Source of the DNA: Castor canadensis | Taxonomy: Eukaryota > Chordata > Mammalia > Rodentia > Castoridae | Reading direction: 5' to 3' | DNA: 64,000 nt | Assembly (NCBI RefSeq): GCF_047511655.1 | Contig: NC_133392.1 | Span: 162,740,542-162,804,541, forward strand | In this document: positions 1-11,279 of the stretch, piece after piece | How the letters are laid out: each line of letters begins with the position of its first letter | Numbering within the stretch: position 1 is the stretch's first letter | Notes under the pieces: generated by a model | Told to the model about the DNA's origin: nothing | Seen by the model: the letters and a program-made list of their open reading frames with translations, nothing else | Databases searched by the model: none | Position numbers and translations under genes: made by a program

Positions 1-666
1 TTTCTGTCTCCTGAGTAGCTAGGATTGTAGGCATGAGCCACTGGTGTCTGACCTGGGGGTTCTTGATAGCTTGGTCTTACCTCTCTAGCTGGTCTTGTCC
101 TTTGCCCTTCACTGTGCTTGGATTCCCAACACACAGTGACCAGTGAGGTCTCTTTAGAGTCTCTCTTTCTTCAACCTCAGAGCTTTTCTTTCCCCCTGGT
201 GCTGTCACTTGTGACCAGTGGTAAATGTTGGATGACGTGCTTCCAGGGGGGTGGGGAAGGGCTGTGGTTGCTTGCCAATTTCCTTAGCGTAAAAGCTCTA
301 TCATTAAGGCCTTGTTGAGCACAGAGTTGGAAGACATGCATGGCTGGTCTTTGGAGCTGATCCATACTGGCTTCAGCATGCCTTCCCAGAACTCATTGAA
401 TGAATAGTCTTCACCCATGTATGTTCTTTGAGGATAGGAGTGAGGCTTCAAGGTTCTGTCTTCATATTTGTGTTCGGTTGGTTCTCAACAAGATTATGTT
501 GAATTAGTTAAGGGGGTGGAGACAGATGAAAAAAGAGAATTAGGGTCAGTGCCTGATGACTAATGGCCTACCGAAAGAAAAATGGGTACATGACTGCTGA
601 AGCTGGTTTGGGATGACAAAAACTGTACCTCTTGTTCTTTGTAAATAGAGATGTTGTTTTTAATAG
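1..666 (+). other. Upstream intron of UBE2J2
   Basis: This non-coding stretch precedes the first UBE2J2 coding exon and ends in a polypyrimidine-like tract and AG at 665-666, so it reads as the 3' part of an intron. Bases 1 to about 55 are the tail of a B1-like SINE in minus orientation. I see nothing else in it. The short ORFs here resemble no known protein. Confidence 0.6.
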
Positions 667-3600
667 ATGAGCAGCAACAGCAATAAGAGAGCTCCAACGA
701 CAGCAACGCAGAGACTGAAGCAGGACTACCTTCGCATTAAGAAAGACCCGGTGCCTTACATCTGTGCTGAACCCCTCCCTTCAAATATTCTTGAATGGTA
801 AGGCTTTGTGCTCCTGTTTGCCCTCATCACTGTTGCTCTCATGTGGGCTCTTTACTGGCCAGGCTGGTGGGTCTGGTCATGGTAACGGAGAGGCAGTCTT
901 TCACCTCCTCAACTATGGGTGGATACTTGAGAGGCCTGTGAACACTCTCAGGTCTTGCACTGGTCTTCTTCCTAATGGACAGCGTGCCAGAGACACTATG
1001 GAATCCTTCTTAGCTTAGGCTGGGGGTTCCTTAGGACAGGCTTTGGGTATGCAGAGCTTCCAGCTATTCCTCATGTGTACCCTCCAGATCAGTACTTAGA
1101 GAGAACCTGCATTTCTAGCCTGTCCTCTGCACTTTGCTTCTGAACATTGGGAATTAACCTATCTTGTCCTGTCACTTCAGTCCCTGGCATTGGCCCAGGC
1201 CAGGGGTCCCTGACACTCAGACTAACACCAAGTGGGTCTGTGGAAAGCATTTGTTTCATGACATATCTTTTGCTTTGTTGAAGTATGGAGTTACGAAATT
1301 ACACACATCTCTATGGAAAAGCACATTGCCAGGTTTGCTGGTGGTTTTGTGAAAAATTAAATATAAGACAGGTGTTAAAAAGTAGTTTCTATTTCTTTAA
1401 TGGATATTTTGTCGTGATCTTTAAGAAATTACCCCCCTCCCCCAAATCTAGGAAAACTGAGTTAAGAAGTATTTTGCAAGTTCATTGGAGTTTGCCTTCC
1501 CAGGCTTACAGGGGAGGATTCTGGTGGAAAGGCTGAGCCCTTAGCCTGAAAGGCTTCTGGGGGTCACCAGAACTCTCCTTGTCCTCAGTGACAAAAATTA
1601 AAAAATGGTCCCAGGACATAGTTGGCAGATGTGGCAACAGGTTCTGTGGGTGGCTTACCTCTTCCCTGATTAGTAGAAATACTTTCATTGTATGGGGAAC
1701 CCTTGCACGTGTTATTTAAGACACACCACCCCTGGTTCAATGATGCACTAGGAGGACTCATTTAAGATTTTTTTATGGGACTGGGGTTTGAACTCAGGCC
1801 TTTGCGCTTGCGAAGCAGGTGCTCTACTGCTTGAACTACACTTCCAGTCTGTTTTTTCTCTGGTTATTTTTGGAGATGGGGTTTCATGAACTGTTGGCCC
1901 CGGGCTGGCCTCAAACCGGGATCCTCCTGATTGCAGCCTCCTAAGCCACTAGAGTTATAAATGTGAGCTACTGGTGCCCAGCTCACTCATTAAGATTTGT
2001 TGCAATGAAAAGATTGAAATATCAGCAGAGGGAAGAGGTATGTCAGGTGAGGTTCACAGGAAGGCAGGTATAAGCTTCCAGATCTCTGGCCCTGGGTGTC
2101 ATTCACTCTGGTGCATTTAGTTCCCCAGCAGTGAGCATTGTCCAGGATGCTCACCAGAGACTTGGTGCCAATGTTCTACTGGGGCAGTCATGTAGGCACC
2201 TCTCCCTGGCACCTGTCAGAACTCTAGAGTCCCAGGAGAGCAGGGTCAGCATGAACCTTGCTGTGGGTGCCAGCCCTGGGTGTCAGTGTTGGGCCTGCTG
2301 TGAGAGTGCTGCCTGGCACTGTGCATATCTCTCTTGTAGCTGAGAGGTTTCAGACTTCAGGACTGTGGCAGTCTGAGAGCTATGCAAGGCCTGTCTTGAA
2401 CACAGTGGACCAGCCCTGATGCTCTGGGCTGCTGGCTCTTATCAGGAGGAAGTGTGTGCATTGTCTCATCCCAGTCCTTGCATATGGGCACAGTAATTGA
2501 GAGCAGTGACAAATCAGGCAGTGCTCCTGGTGTGTTGTGTGCTTATCTCTGGGCCACTTGAGGCTCCTGGGCCCCTGACATATAAATGGTGACAGTATTA
2601 TTTTTAATAATATTATTTTTAATAATATCTGTAGGTCCCATGTTCATGGGTTTAGTCAACCACAGTGAAAATATTCAGAAGAAAATTTGTGTTTATGTTG
2701 ACCATGTACAGACTACTTTGTCATTATTCCCTAAACAGTAAAGTGCAACTATTTACACAGTGTTGACATTATGTTTTAGGTATTTTAGGTAATGCAGGGA
2801 TGATTTAAAGTATGTGGAAGAAACATGTAGGTTCTGTGGAACTACTACCTTATCTTATATAAGGGCTTGACCATGCATGACTTTTTTTTTTTTTTTTCCC
2901 TTGATGGTATTGAGGGTTGAGTTCAGGGTCTTCCGCTTACTAGGCAGGTGATCTACTTGAGCCATGCTGCCAGCCCTTTTTGTTTTTGCTTTTTTTTTTT
3001 TCCCCCTCTCTGGGGCTTGAACTCAGGGCTTCTACCAACCTTCCACCAACCAACCTGTTAAGTATTTTTGAGATAGAGGCTTGAAAGCCATATGCCCAGG
3101 CTGGCTTTGAACTGTGATCCTCCTGTTCTCCACCTCCTGAGTAGCTAGGATTACAGGCGTGAGCCACTGGTGCCCGGCTTGCTTTTGTCATTTTTGAGAT
3201 AGGGTCTCGTGTTTATGTCCAGGCTGACCTGGACATTTCCTGTGTAGCTAGGATGACAGGTGTGTTCCACCATGTCCAGCTTTTATTTGTTGATAAGGGT
3301 TTTGCAAACTTTTTGCTTGGGCTGATTTTAAACCACTATCTTCCTGGTCTCTGCCTCCCAAGTAGAGGAGCCACCACGTAGATTACTGATCCTGAAGCGA
3401 ACTCTCAGATATTTAGGGACCCTCGTAAAGCATCAGCTAGCAGCTAGCATGGGTCACCTGATCCTTTACTACTAAAACTATGTACTGTGTGTTTGTAATT
3501 ACTGGTATTTCTGCCTAGTTTTACCTGCTTTGTGCTCTTCTGTTTTATTTGAGAACCTATAAAGCCTAAACTACCCAAAGCCAGTGCCTTGTTTACCTAC

Positions 3601-6600
3601 ATAGGGGAGTGTGAAGTATCTTCACTGCTGCTTCTGATTTGAGTTTGAGCTGTGCATGAGGACATTGGCTTTGGGGACAGTCAATTACAAGTTGTTCCTG
3701 CTCCTACTACTTGAGGACAGCTGGTCTGAGGCCATTTCTGTTTTTTTCAGGATCACTGACATGGGGGGGGGGTCAGTCCCACATTATAAAAGACATAAAT
3801 TATATACTTGTGTATAAAAGTTTTAAAGTACTTTTTTTTTTTTTTTTTTTGAGGTCTTCAGTTTGTCTTTGAACTCGTGGTCCACCTGTCTGTCTCCTGG
3901 TACTTTTTTTTTTTTGGTGGGACTAGGATTTGAACTCAGAGCTTTCATGCTTGCAAAGTGGGTGCTCTACTGCTTGAGCCAAACCTCCAGTGCATTTTGA
4001 TCTGTTTAGTTTGGGGATGAGTCTCACAGACTGTTTGCCTGGGGTGGCCTTAAACTGTCATCCTTCTGATCTCAGACTTACAAGTAGCTAGGATTATAGG
4101 CTTAAGGCATTGCACCTGGCTAAAATTCTTGGAAATTTCAATAGATGTTAATGTCAGGGAGGTGTGAATTCTTGCATATTGTACTGTGGAAACAAAAGTA
4201 CCTCCTGGAAGTTTAGACAATGCAGCCCCTGCAATCCTGTCACAATGTAGCTAAGGCACCTGCAGCACAAGAGACCTAGGGCTTGGGACTGTGCTGCTGG
4301 CACCTGGCTGGAGGCTGTCCACTGTCTGTTGTGAATGTAGTTTTGGCTGGTCTGTGAACCTCAGCCTTGGAGCCACTTAGGTTTTGGAGAATTTCCCGAT
4401 ACTCAAGTAACTTTCTTCTCTCTCTTAGGCATTATGTTGTCCGAGGCCCTGAGATGACTCCTTATGAAGGTGAGTAGCACAAATTCTGAATTTTTGCCTG
4501 TTCAATATTTCTTACTTGTAAACAGCAGTCTTTCTGTTTTGTGTATGTGCACCAGTCAAATTGAACTTACTTGGAACTTGTCCTCGTATTCTCTGAGAAC
4601 TAAGTGTTTGTGCAGTTTGGTTTTGCTGGTGTGTTTAAATCACCAGGGTCCGTCTGTAAGTATCCGTGTTTTAACAGCCTCTGGCATCATTTAGAGCTGG
4701 GAAGACCAAATTGGAATAAATAGTACACAGAGGCCATATTCTTCTGTTACTAAGACTCAGAGGAACCATGTCAAAGAGGCCTAGTTTTGTGTTCGGCACT
4801 TTCAGTGTCTTGTAATCCTCAGAATGGTCTTTGAGCCAAGTGGAGGCCCCTTGTATCAGTGGGGCCCCTGAAGCTTAGAGAAGATGTAGGACCTGTGCTG
4901 CTCCTTAGCTCTCCTAACTGCTGCCAGGGTAACCCAGTGGTCTGACCCCTCAGGTCACCAGATATCTCTGGGATCCTAGAGTAGGTCTGGGAGCTATCAG
5001 CCAGAAAGTTCCTGAGTGAGTGGCTAGCCTCTGGGTTTTGACTGTGTATTGTGGGAAGTCCCCTTGGGTAAATATTTAAGTGGTACTGGGGTTTGAATTC
5101 AAGACCTCTTGCTTGCTTAGTCATATCCTCTACCACTTGAGCCATGTCCCCAGCCCTTTCTTGAGTGAATCTCTAGAGATGAAGTAAAAGATAGGCTTGG
5201 AAAGGAAGAGCTGGAGGTGTGACTCCAGCAGTAGAACACCTGTCTTAACAAGCATGGAGCGCTGAGTTCAAACTCCAGTACCACAAAAACCAACAAGAAA
5301 AATGTGAAAAGACTAAATATGTGTGTGTTTAACAAGTTTGAAGAATATATACCAAAGATCTTAACAAGTGGAATTATGCTGGATTTTTAACTTACTTTGT
5401 TCTTTGTGTTTTTGTCCTCCTCCCTCCCGTTTTCCAAATAGTGAACAATTACTAGTTTTATAACACCAACCAACCCCAACCACGAGTGTTGCTGTGGAGA
5501 TGAACTGGATACAGGGAAGAGAGGGGAAACCCTGAGAGGTGTATGGCCAGGACTTTGAAGGCAGCCAGGTCCTTCCAGCCCAGACTGTTACCACTTGTGC
5601 TTCCTTCTTATCTTGCCCTCTTTCCCAGTCCTAGGGTCTTATCATCCCAGTTTTTACCTTTCTTTTGTGTTGGTCCTGTCTCTCAGGCTGCCAGTTGGCT
5701 AAATCCTCCTGGTTCCCTGCTGCCATTCTCTCCTCACTCACTGCCTTTAGGTAGCTGCAGCCTCACCTCTGCTGATACCACTCTCCCAGGGTCTCAGTCA
5801 AGGGGCTGTTCTTAGGCCTTAGTTTCTTGGCCTCTAGTATCTCATGGTGTTAATTGTTGTTTAATTGCTGCTTTCCTAATATGCTCCTTCTTTGACTTTT
5901 GAGTATTTTGGTCCTTCCTCCTCTGCTTTCCCAGTGGCTCCTCTGTGGCATTCCTGTGCTTGCCACTCTCAGACACAACTGTTTCAGCAGCTCCCTAATT
6001 GGCATCCCAAGCAAGGGATGTTGAAAAATTCTCACTAAATTGTCTGATTTTATCAAAATTATAACAAAGTTTTAGACATACTCAGACTTATTCTAAAATT
6101 TACATGGAAAAATAAAGGACCTAGACTAGGTAAGAAAAAAAAAAAACATATGTATATAAATAAATATTTTTATATATGTGTTTTTTGATGGCACTGGGAT
6201 TTGAACTCAGTGCCCAAGCTTGCTAGGCAGGCACTCTTACTGATAGGTCTTACTCTGTTAGACCTAATTTTTTCTACTTTTATTTTACCATTTTTACATT
6301 TACTTACATGTGTATACATTGTTTGTGCCACCTCCCTCCGTTCCCCGCCCCCCAAAAAAAAAAGTATGGAGTGTGTTTTTTTTTTTTGAGCAGTACTGGG
6401 TTTCTAACTTAGGGCCTCACACTTGCTAGGCAGGCACTCTACCACTTGAGCCATTCCGCCAGCCCCAGTAATTTCTTAAGTATCAAGTGGAGGAGCCACT
6501 GGTTTCCAGATTTGCTGTGTGGCTCTAGTGATGAGGACTAAGCTGTGGTTCTGGGAGACAGATCAGCAGAGCCGTATCTCTAGGCCCTGCTGTTGCTGTT

Positions 6601-7394
6601 AAAGGTGCAAAAGCCACCAGCAGGGCAGCACAGCCTGTAACAGGTGGTCAGGAGCAGTTGGATGTTTGTGGCATTGTTGTGCTCTCCTTGGGTTTCTGTC
6701 CTTCAGGCTTGGCTAAGGCTGTGCTTATGGCCCATTCTTTGTGGGCTCTGCTTCTTTGTGTTCCTCCCGTGCATGTTGGTGGAACAGGAGCTTTTGCAGG
6801 CTCTGTGTCTCCTGATAGGAGCTGTACTTTGACTTCAGAGGGAGATCTGGCTTCTTGTGGCCAGTTAGGCACCTTTTCACACTGTCAGAGAGAAATCTAG
6901 GGCTCCCCTCAAACATAAAATGTATTCTCTTAAAATAAAATACATGTCTTTGTATACAGAGAATTGAATACCTCGTGTCCTTTTTTTTTTTTTTTTACAC
7001 ATTTTTATTAGCATATGTTAGTTCAGGGTGATATCATTGTACTTTCTGGTGTTCTTTTAATATGGGCTGCCCTTGTAGCTTGCTGTTTTTCACATCTAAT
7101 TTGTACTAAGTCACGTGTGATGTAGATTCCCCTTCTGCCTGGCTCTTGCATAGAGTTCATTCATGTAACCCTTTTCTTTGAAGGCGCAAGGCAGGAGACA
7201 AGATGCCTGTCTCTCCACTACCCTCTTCTAAGCTACAAGGACCCTTTTCCTTGCTGCTTAGATTACACTGGGTCCTGGTTAGAGCTGAGCACAGAATCAG
7301 ATGTATGCTGGATGTTCCTTCTTCCTCTTTGAAAAAGTATCTGTGTGTAGCTTCTACTTATTTTCTGGTTTGGTTTCTACTGGTAATCTTGAGT

Positions 7395-7449
<55 letters not shown>

Positions 7450-10400
7450 TGTGTGTGTGTGTCTGTCTGTCTTGAGTGTGTGTGTGTGTGTGTGTGTGTG
7501 TTCTGAGCGTGTTGCCTTCTGTCAGTCAAGCTGACCTCATAGGTAATGCTTGCTCACACTGACCTTGAACTGTTGACTCTGTTACTGTTCCTGTGTGTCT
7601 TTGAGCACTGGCCCTGGGGTGGAGCACAGAGGAACTCATGGTATCCTCTTTAAGGAGAGGCAGATAGTAAAAGAGTATCTGCCTTCTTTACAGGTTGGGG
7701 GGCCCTGTACCCTATGTAGCACATGGTATTGGAGCAGAGAAGCTCTGTGGCAAGTTAGGGATTAAGGTGTCCAGTGTCCTTGAGGCAGAACCAGTGTGCT
7801 TGGGGAGCAGCAGGGAGCCCAGGTGGGGGACATAGGCCAGCATTCCTCAAACCTTAAGGTTACACAGTCCCTGAATGCATAGCCAGACTGTTCACACGTG
7901 CTGCGGGGAGTCCTTTCTGCAGCTCAGCTCTGTGTTTTCATCCATCCCCTGAGTACACCCTGAACAGCCAGGGTGTGAGCTTCTGGTATGTTGGGTCCTG
8001 GATTGATTTGAAGTAAGCCCTATAGGATTGCTGATGGAGTGGGTGTAAAATGGGGGCAGATTTTAGTCTGAATGACTACCAGGACAGGGTTGCAGTTTAG
8101 GGGAATTAGCAGGAATTCCATCTTGGAAGTGTATGTCTAGAGTATGTGACATAGATGATTAGCACACCCATTTGGAGTTTATGGAAGGGTCCCTAGGCTT
8201 TGGAGAGCCAGCATATGACTCCTGAGGGGTAGCTTCAGAAGACAAGAAGGGCTGGTGAGGGAAGAGCCAAGCCAGTTAGGGCTTCCAGGAGGGCCCTAGG
8301 AGTGGGCCTGATCAGGTCAGGCTGTGGTCCATTTTCAGGGCAGAAGTCTGAGCAGGGTGGACTTGGGAGCATAGAGGCAGAGAACTTTAGGAGGACTGCT
8401 ATGGATGTGGCTCTAGGGATTCATGTGAAGATGATGGGACAACTCATAGAAACTGAGGGATCTATGATTGAGTGTGGTTTGTTTCAGGTGGCTTTTGCTG
8501 AAGCGGGCACTGCAGGAGTGGGAGAGTCCCTGGCTCAGTACCTGGAGAAGGGAACTGCTTGCAAGTTCTCTGCTGTGCACTCTGTTCTCATGGAGAGAGA
8601 AAGGGTGTTCCATAGCTGTGTCAGGGAAAATGGTGATCTCATGAGTTCTCAGGGATATCAGGAGGTGGGCACAGGTATCACAGACTAGGAGTCAGGTTGA
8701 GAGTGGTGGTGGTCAGACTGAGGTGCTAGTGGAGTGTGGGCACTGGAGAATGAGGCCAGTGGTGGACTGGGCAGTGGGGCCAGGTCTTTGGGGAAGCCAG
8801 CTAGAGAGACTGGTAAGGTTCAGAACGTTGAGATCTCAAGCAATCACAATGATGGCAAGGCTGACAAAGTTCTTTCTGTTTTGATGTAGGTGGCTATTAT
8901 CATGGAAAGCTAATTTTCCCCAGAGAATTTCCTTTTAAGCCTCCTAGTATTTACATGATAACTCCCAATGGAAGGTTTAAGTGCAACACGAGGTAAGCTT
9001 CCAGGTGCTGTAATGCTTTTGAGCATTGGGGTAATGTACATTTCTGTTCATGGATCTGGATCCCCTTTCTTGCAGGCTGTGTCTCTCCATCACGGATTTC
9101 CACCCAGACACATGGAACCCAGCCTGGTCTGTCTCCACCATTCTCACAGGGCTCCTGAGCTTCATGGTAGAGAAGGGCCCCACTCTGGGCAGCATAGAGA
9201 CTTCAGACTTCACGGTGAGGTGTGGCAATGCCTCACCCGGGGCCTCTTGGCACCCTGGCCCCCTGCCTCTTGGCTGGGACTGTTTCTGTTCCTCAGTTTT
9301 GAGGCTACCTTTTTCTTCAGCCAGTAGAGGCTATGTGGGGCTCCCACTCATTCCTTGTTCTGGACTGAGAACAGTCTTGTGGAGACTGTTCTGTTCTGGA
9401 CACCTCTGAAGGGATCCCTAGGGCTCACTGTACACCTCTACCTCTGACCCTGCTTTTATCCATGCTAAGTCTCACTCATACCCCTGAATGTCTTCCTCAG
9501 AAGACTTGGGGAAGCTTGGGAAGGGAGAGTACAACATCTCTGCCTTCTTGTTAGGTTGTTTTATTTTTCTAATTTTTAGCTGACAATCAAGTTTAATGTT
9601 AATTGACAGAAGATAAATAAGCCTTCAAGAGATTGGTTTGTGTGAATAGCAAGTGTATTAGGTGTTTTCTGCAGCATGAAAGTGGCAGCCCTTGATCTAC
9701 AGTAGATTTTAGAAGTTTGAAAGAATTAAAATTAGCTTTCTTGCTGATATTTCCCTTCTCTTCCTTCCTAGAAAAGACAACTGGCAGCACAGAGTTTAGC
9801 ATTTAATTTAAAAGATAAAGTCTTTTGTGAATTATTTCCTGAAGTTGTGGAGGTAAGAATGCAAAAGTTGGAACTTGTTTTTTTCTTTCTCTTCTGTTAA
9901 AAAACATTTTCAGATTCTGTTCTTTCCAAAGAGAAAGCATGTTTGTCCACAACTGTTCCTGCAGACCTACCGGAGGGATTGTAGCCCCTTCTGGGAGCTG
10001 CAGGGTGGCTCACAGGGGTGCCTGTGCTGTCTATGTTTCCAGGTGTACACTCTGGCAGCAGCACAGTGGGCTCTCATCCAGGATCCAGCAGTACAGAAGA
10101 GGCAGACCTTAGGGTTGGGGGAGGACTTAAGGATAGTATGTGCAAGTATTGGGAGCTGGGCCTGTCCTTCATGGAGCTTGCTGACCAGAGGACCATTCCC
10201 CAAGTGGGCTGCAGATAATCTCAGTGGACCAGGAGTGGCCTGGAGCTGGCATCGGTTCCCTCCCGACATGAGGGCTAGGCACATACTTTGCTTTATGGCG
10301 CTGAGAGCTCCTTGGTCTTGGCACAGAGCTGAGAATGTGGCAGTGAGCAGAGGCAGCACGGTGGTGGAGGCCTCTGTGGCTCAGCTGGCTCAGGCACAGA

Positions 10401-10895
10401 GTAGTGATTTTGGCACCTTGCTTTATCCCTTCACCTGTAAAATGGGGTCAGGAACCCTGCCAGCCTGGGTGTGGGTGGGTATGTGTGTCAGTTTGGGGGG
10501 ATGGAGAGCTTCATTCTGGGTGATGGCTCTGGGCTCCTGAAAACTGGAGTGTTGTTCCTAAACAAACTGGTTTGTCAGGCCAACTGAGGTTTTTTGTGTT
10601 TTTCTCTCAGGAAATTAAACAAAAACAGAAAGCACAAGACGAACTCAGTAGCAGGCCCCAGACTCTCCCCTTGCCAGATGTGGTTCCTGATGGCGAGACA
10701 CACCGTGGACAGAATGGGATCCAGCTCCTCAACGGGCACGTGCCAGGGGCCGGCCCGAACCTCGCTGGGCTCCCTCAGGCCAACCGACACCATGGACTCC
10801 TGGGTGGCGCCTTGGCGAACTTGTTTGTTATAGTTGGGTTTGCGGCCTTTGCCTACACGGTCAAGTACGTGTTGAGGAGCATAGCACAGGAGTGA
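667..10895 (+). CDS. UBE2J2: UBE2J2, ER membrane-anchored E2 ubiquitin-conjugating enzyme (6 coding exons)
   Basis: Coding exons are 667-797, 4429-4469, 8890-8992, 9076-9214, 9772-9852 and 10611-10895. They sum to 780 nt, or 259 residues plus stop, the usual length of the family. Every junction is GT..AG and in phase. The protein starts [15 protein letters not shown]. The UBC fold covers about residues 12-165, with the catalytic Cys at 94 in the stretch [19 protein letters not shown] hydrophilic linker follows, then a C-terminal membrane anchor at about 228-250 ([20 protein letters not shown]). As a tail-anchored E2 of the UBC6/UBE2J class it is known to act on the cytosolic face of the ER in ER-associated degradation. 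The first coding exon opens directly after an acceptor AG, so the 5' untranslated exon(s) should lie left of the window. The sequence is almost identical to human and mouse UBE2J2, and identification is near certain. Confidence 0.97.
1768..1984 (-). mobile_element. Composite SINE (B1-like head + ID/tRNA-like tail), full length
   Basis: Read on the minus strand, the element begins with a 7SL/B1-like part (a GGTGGCTCA-like promoter box, then a CAGGAGGAT motif). It runs through a pre-linker ending in AACCAGAG and continues into a tRNA-like part (TTCAAGCAGTAGAGCACCTG, then GAGTTCAAACCCC) before an A-rich tail. It lies in UBE2J2 intron 1. The chimeric architecture resembles the B1-ID fusions described in non-murid rodents. 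Confidence 0.75.
2882..3375 (-). mobile_element. Cluster of ID-like and B1-like SINE copies
   Basis: Two T-rich tracts (about 2882-2898 and 2991-3002) each precede a reversed ID-like or B1-like body. These are followed by two or three further truncated B1-like segments, recognised by CCTGAGTAGCTAGGATTACAG-type motifs. The cluster looks like successive insertions into one site in UBE2J2 intron 1. Confidence 0.65.
3904..4121 (-). mobile_element. Composite SINE (B1-like + ID-like)
   Basis: The layout matches the copy at 1768-1984. On the plus strand there is a poly-T stretch, then the reversed tRNA-like half with TGCTCTACTGCTTGAGCCA, then the reversed B1-like half ending near the CACCTGGCT motif. 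It lies in UBE2J2 intron 1, about 300 bp before coding exon 2. Confidence 0.7.
5080..5290. mobile_element. Pair of ID-like SINEs in opposite orientation
   Basis: A reversed ID-like body at about 5080-5152 (TACCACTTGAGCCATG, CCCCAGCCC) faces a plus-strand copy at about 5205-5290 (GAGTTCAAACTCCAGTACC, A-rich tail). Both are in UBE2J2 intron 2. Confidence 0.6.
6181..6466 (-). mobile_element. Two ID-like SINE copies separated by an A/T-rich remnant
   Basis: Reversed tRNA-like bodies lie at about 6181-6262 and 6378-6466, each with TTGCTAGGCAGGCACTCT and a preceding T-rich tail. The sequence between them (about 6270-6360) resembles the reversed 3' end of an L1, but I hold that only weakly. Confidence 0.55.
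7391..7500 (+). repeat. Compound dinucleotide microsatellite (GA)n(GT)n
   Basis: About 28 GA units run directly into GT units. A short GTCTGTCTGTCTTGA interruption separates these from a second GT run that ends at about 7500. It lies in UBE2J2 intron 2. Length variation between individuals is expected. Confidence 0.95.
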
Positions 10896-11244
10896 GGCGC
10901 AAAAGCCACAGCCCACAGTTGCTGCCGAGGGACGCAGGCGCCAGAGCTGGACATGGGCGGGCTGGACATGCTGCCAAGTGCAGGGTGGCCTGCTGGACTC
11001 CTGGGTTTCATTTTTTAAAAACCTTTAAAAGAAAGCAAAAACCAAAATGTGTGATTTGGAGGAGATACAAGATTCTCAGTTCCCTCTTCTCACCCTGGTG
11101 TGGTATGGGGCTGGTGTGGATGAGGGCCACTCACGCTTTGGTTTATAGCTTATCTCCTTATGTTGTCTTTTGACCTGTTTAGTAAACCTGTTTTTCATTT
11201 TATTAGATTTGGTCACTTAAAAATATAAAACTCATCGCCTATCA

Positions 11245-11250
11245 AATAAA
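11245..11250 (+). terminator. UBE2J2 proximal poly(A) signal
   Basis: An AATAAA hexamer lies 350 bp after the UBE2J2 stop codon and is followed by a GT-rich stretch (TGTGTGTGTTCTTGG) that fits a downstream element. Confidence 0.75.
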
Positions 11251-11279
11251 CACTCTGTGTGTGTTCTTGGCCAGAGCCC

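Noticed and set aside
8302-8688. 128-codon open frame in UBE2J2 intron 2
   Set aside because: No family resemblance, no promoter or poly(A) context, and low-complexity composition. Considered spurious.
9875-10540. 221-codon open frame in a UBE2J2 intron
   Set aside because: It lies between two certain UBE2J2 exons, has a 130-codon frame on the opposite strand over the same bases, and shows no domain or conserved motif. It looks like a chance frame in GC-rich intron.
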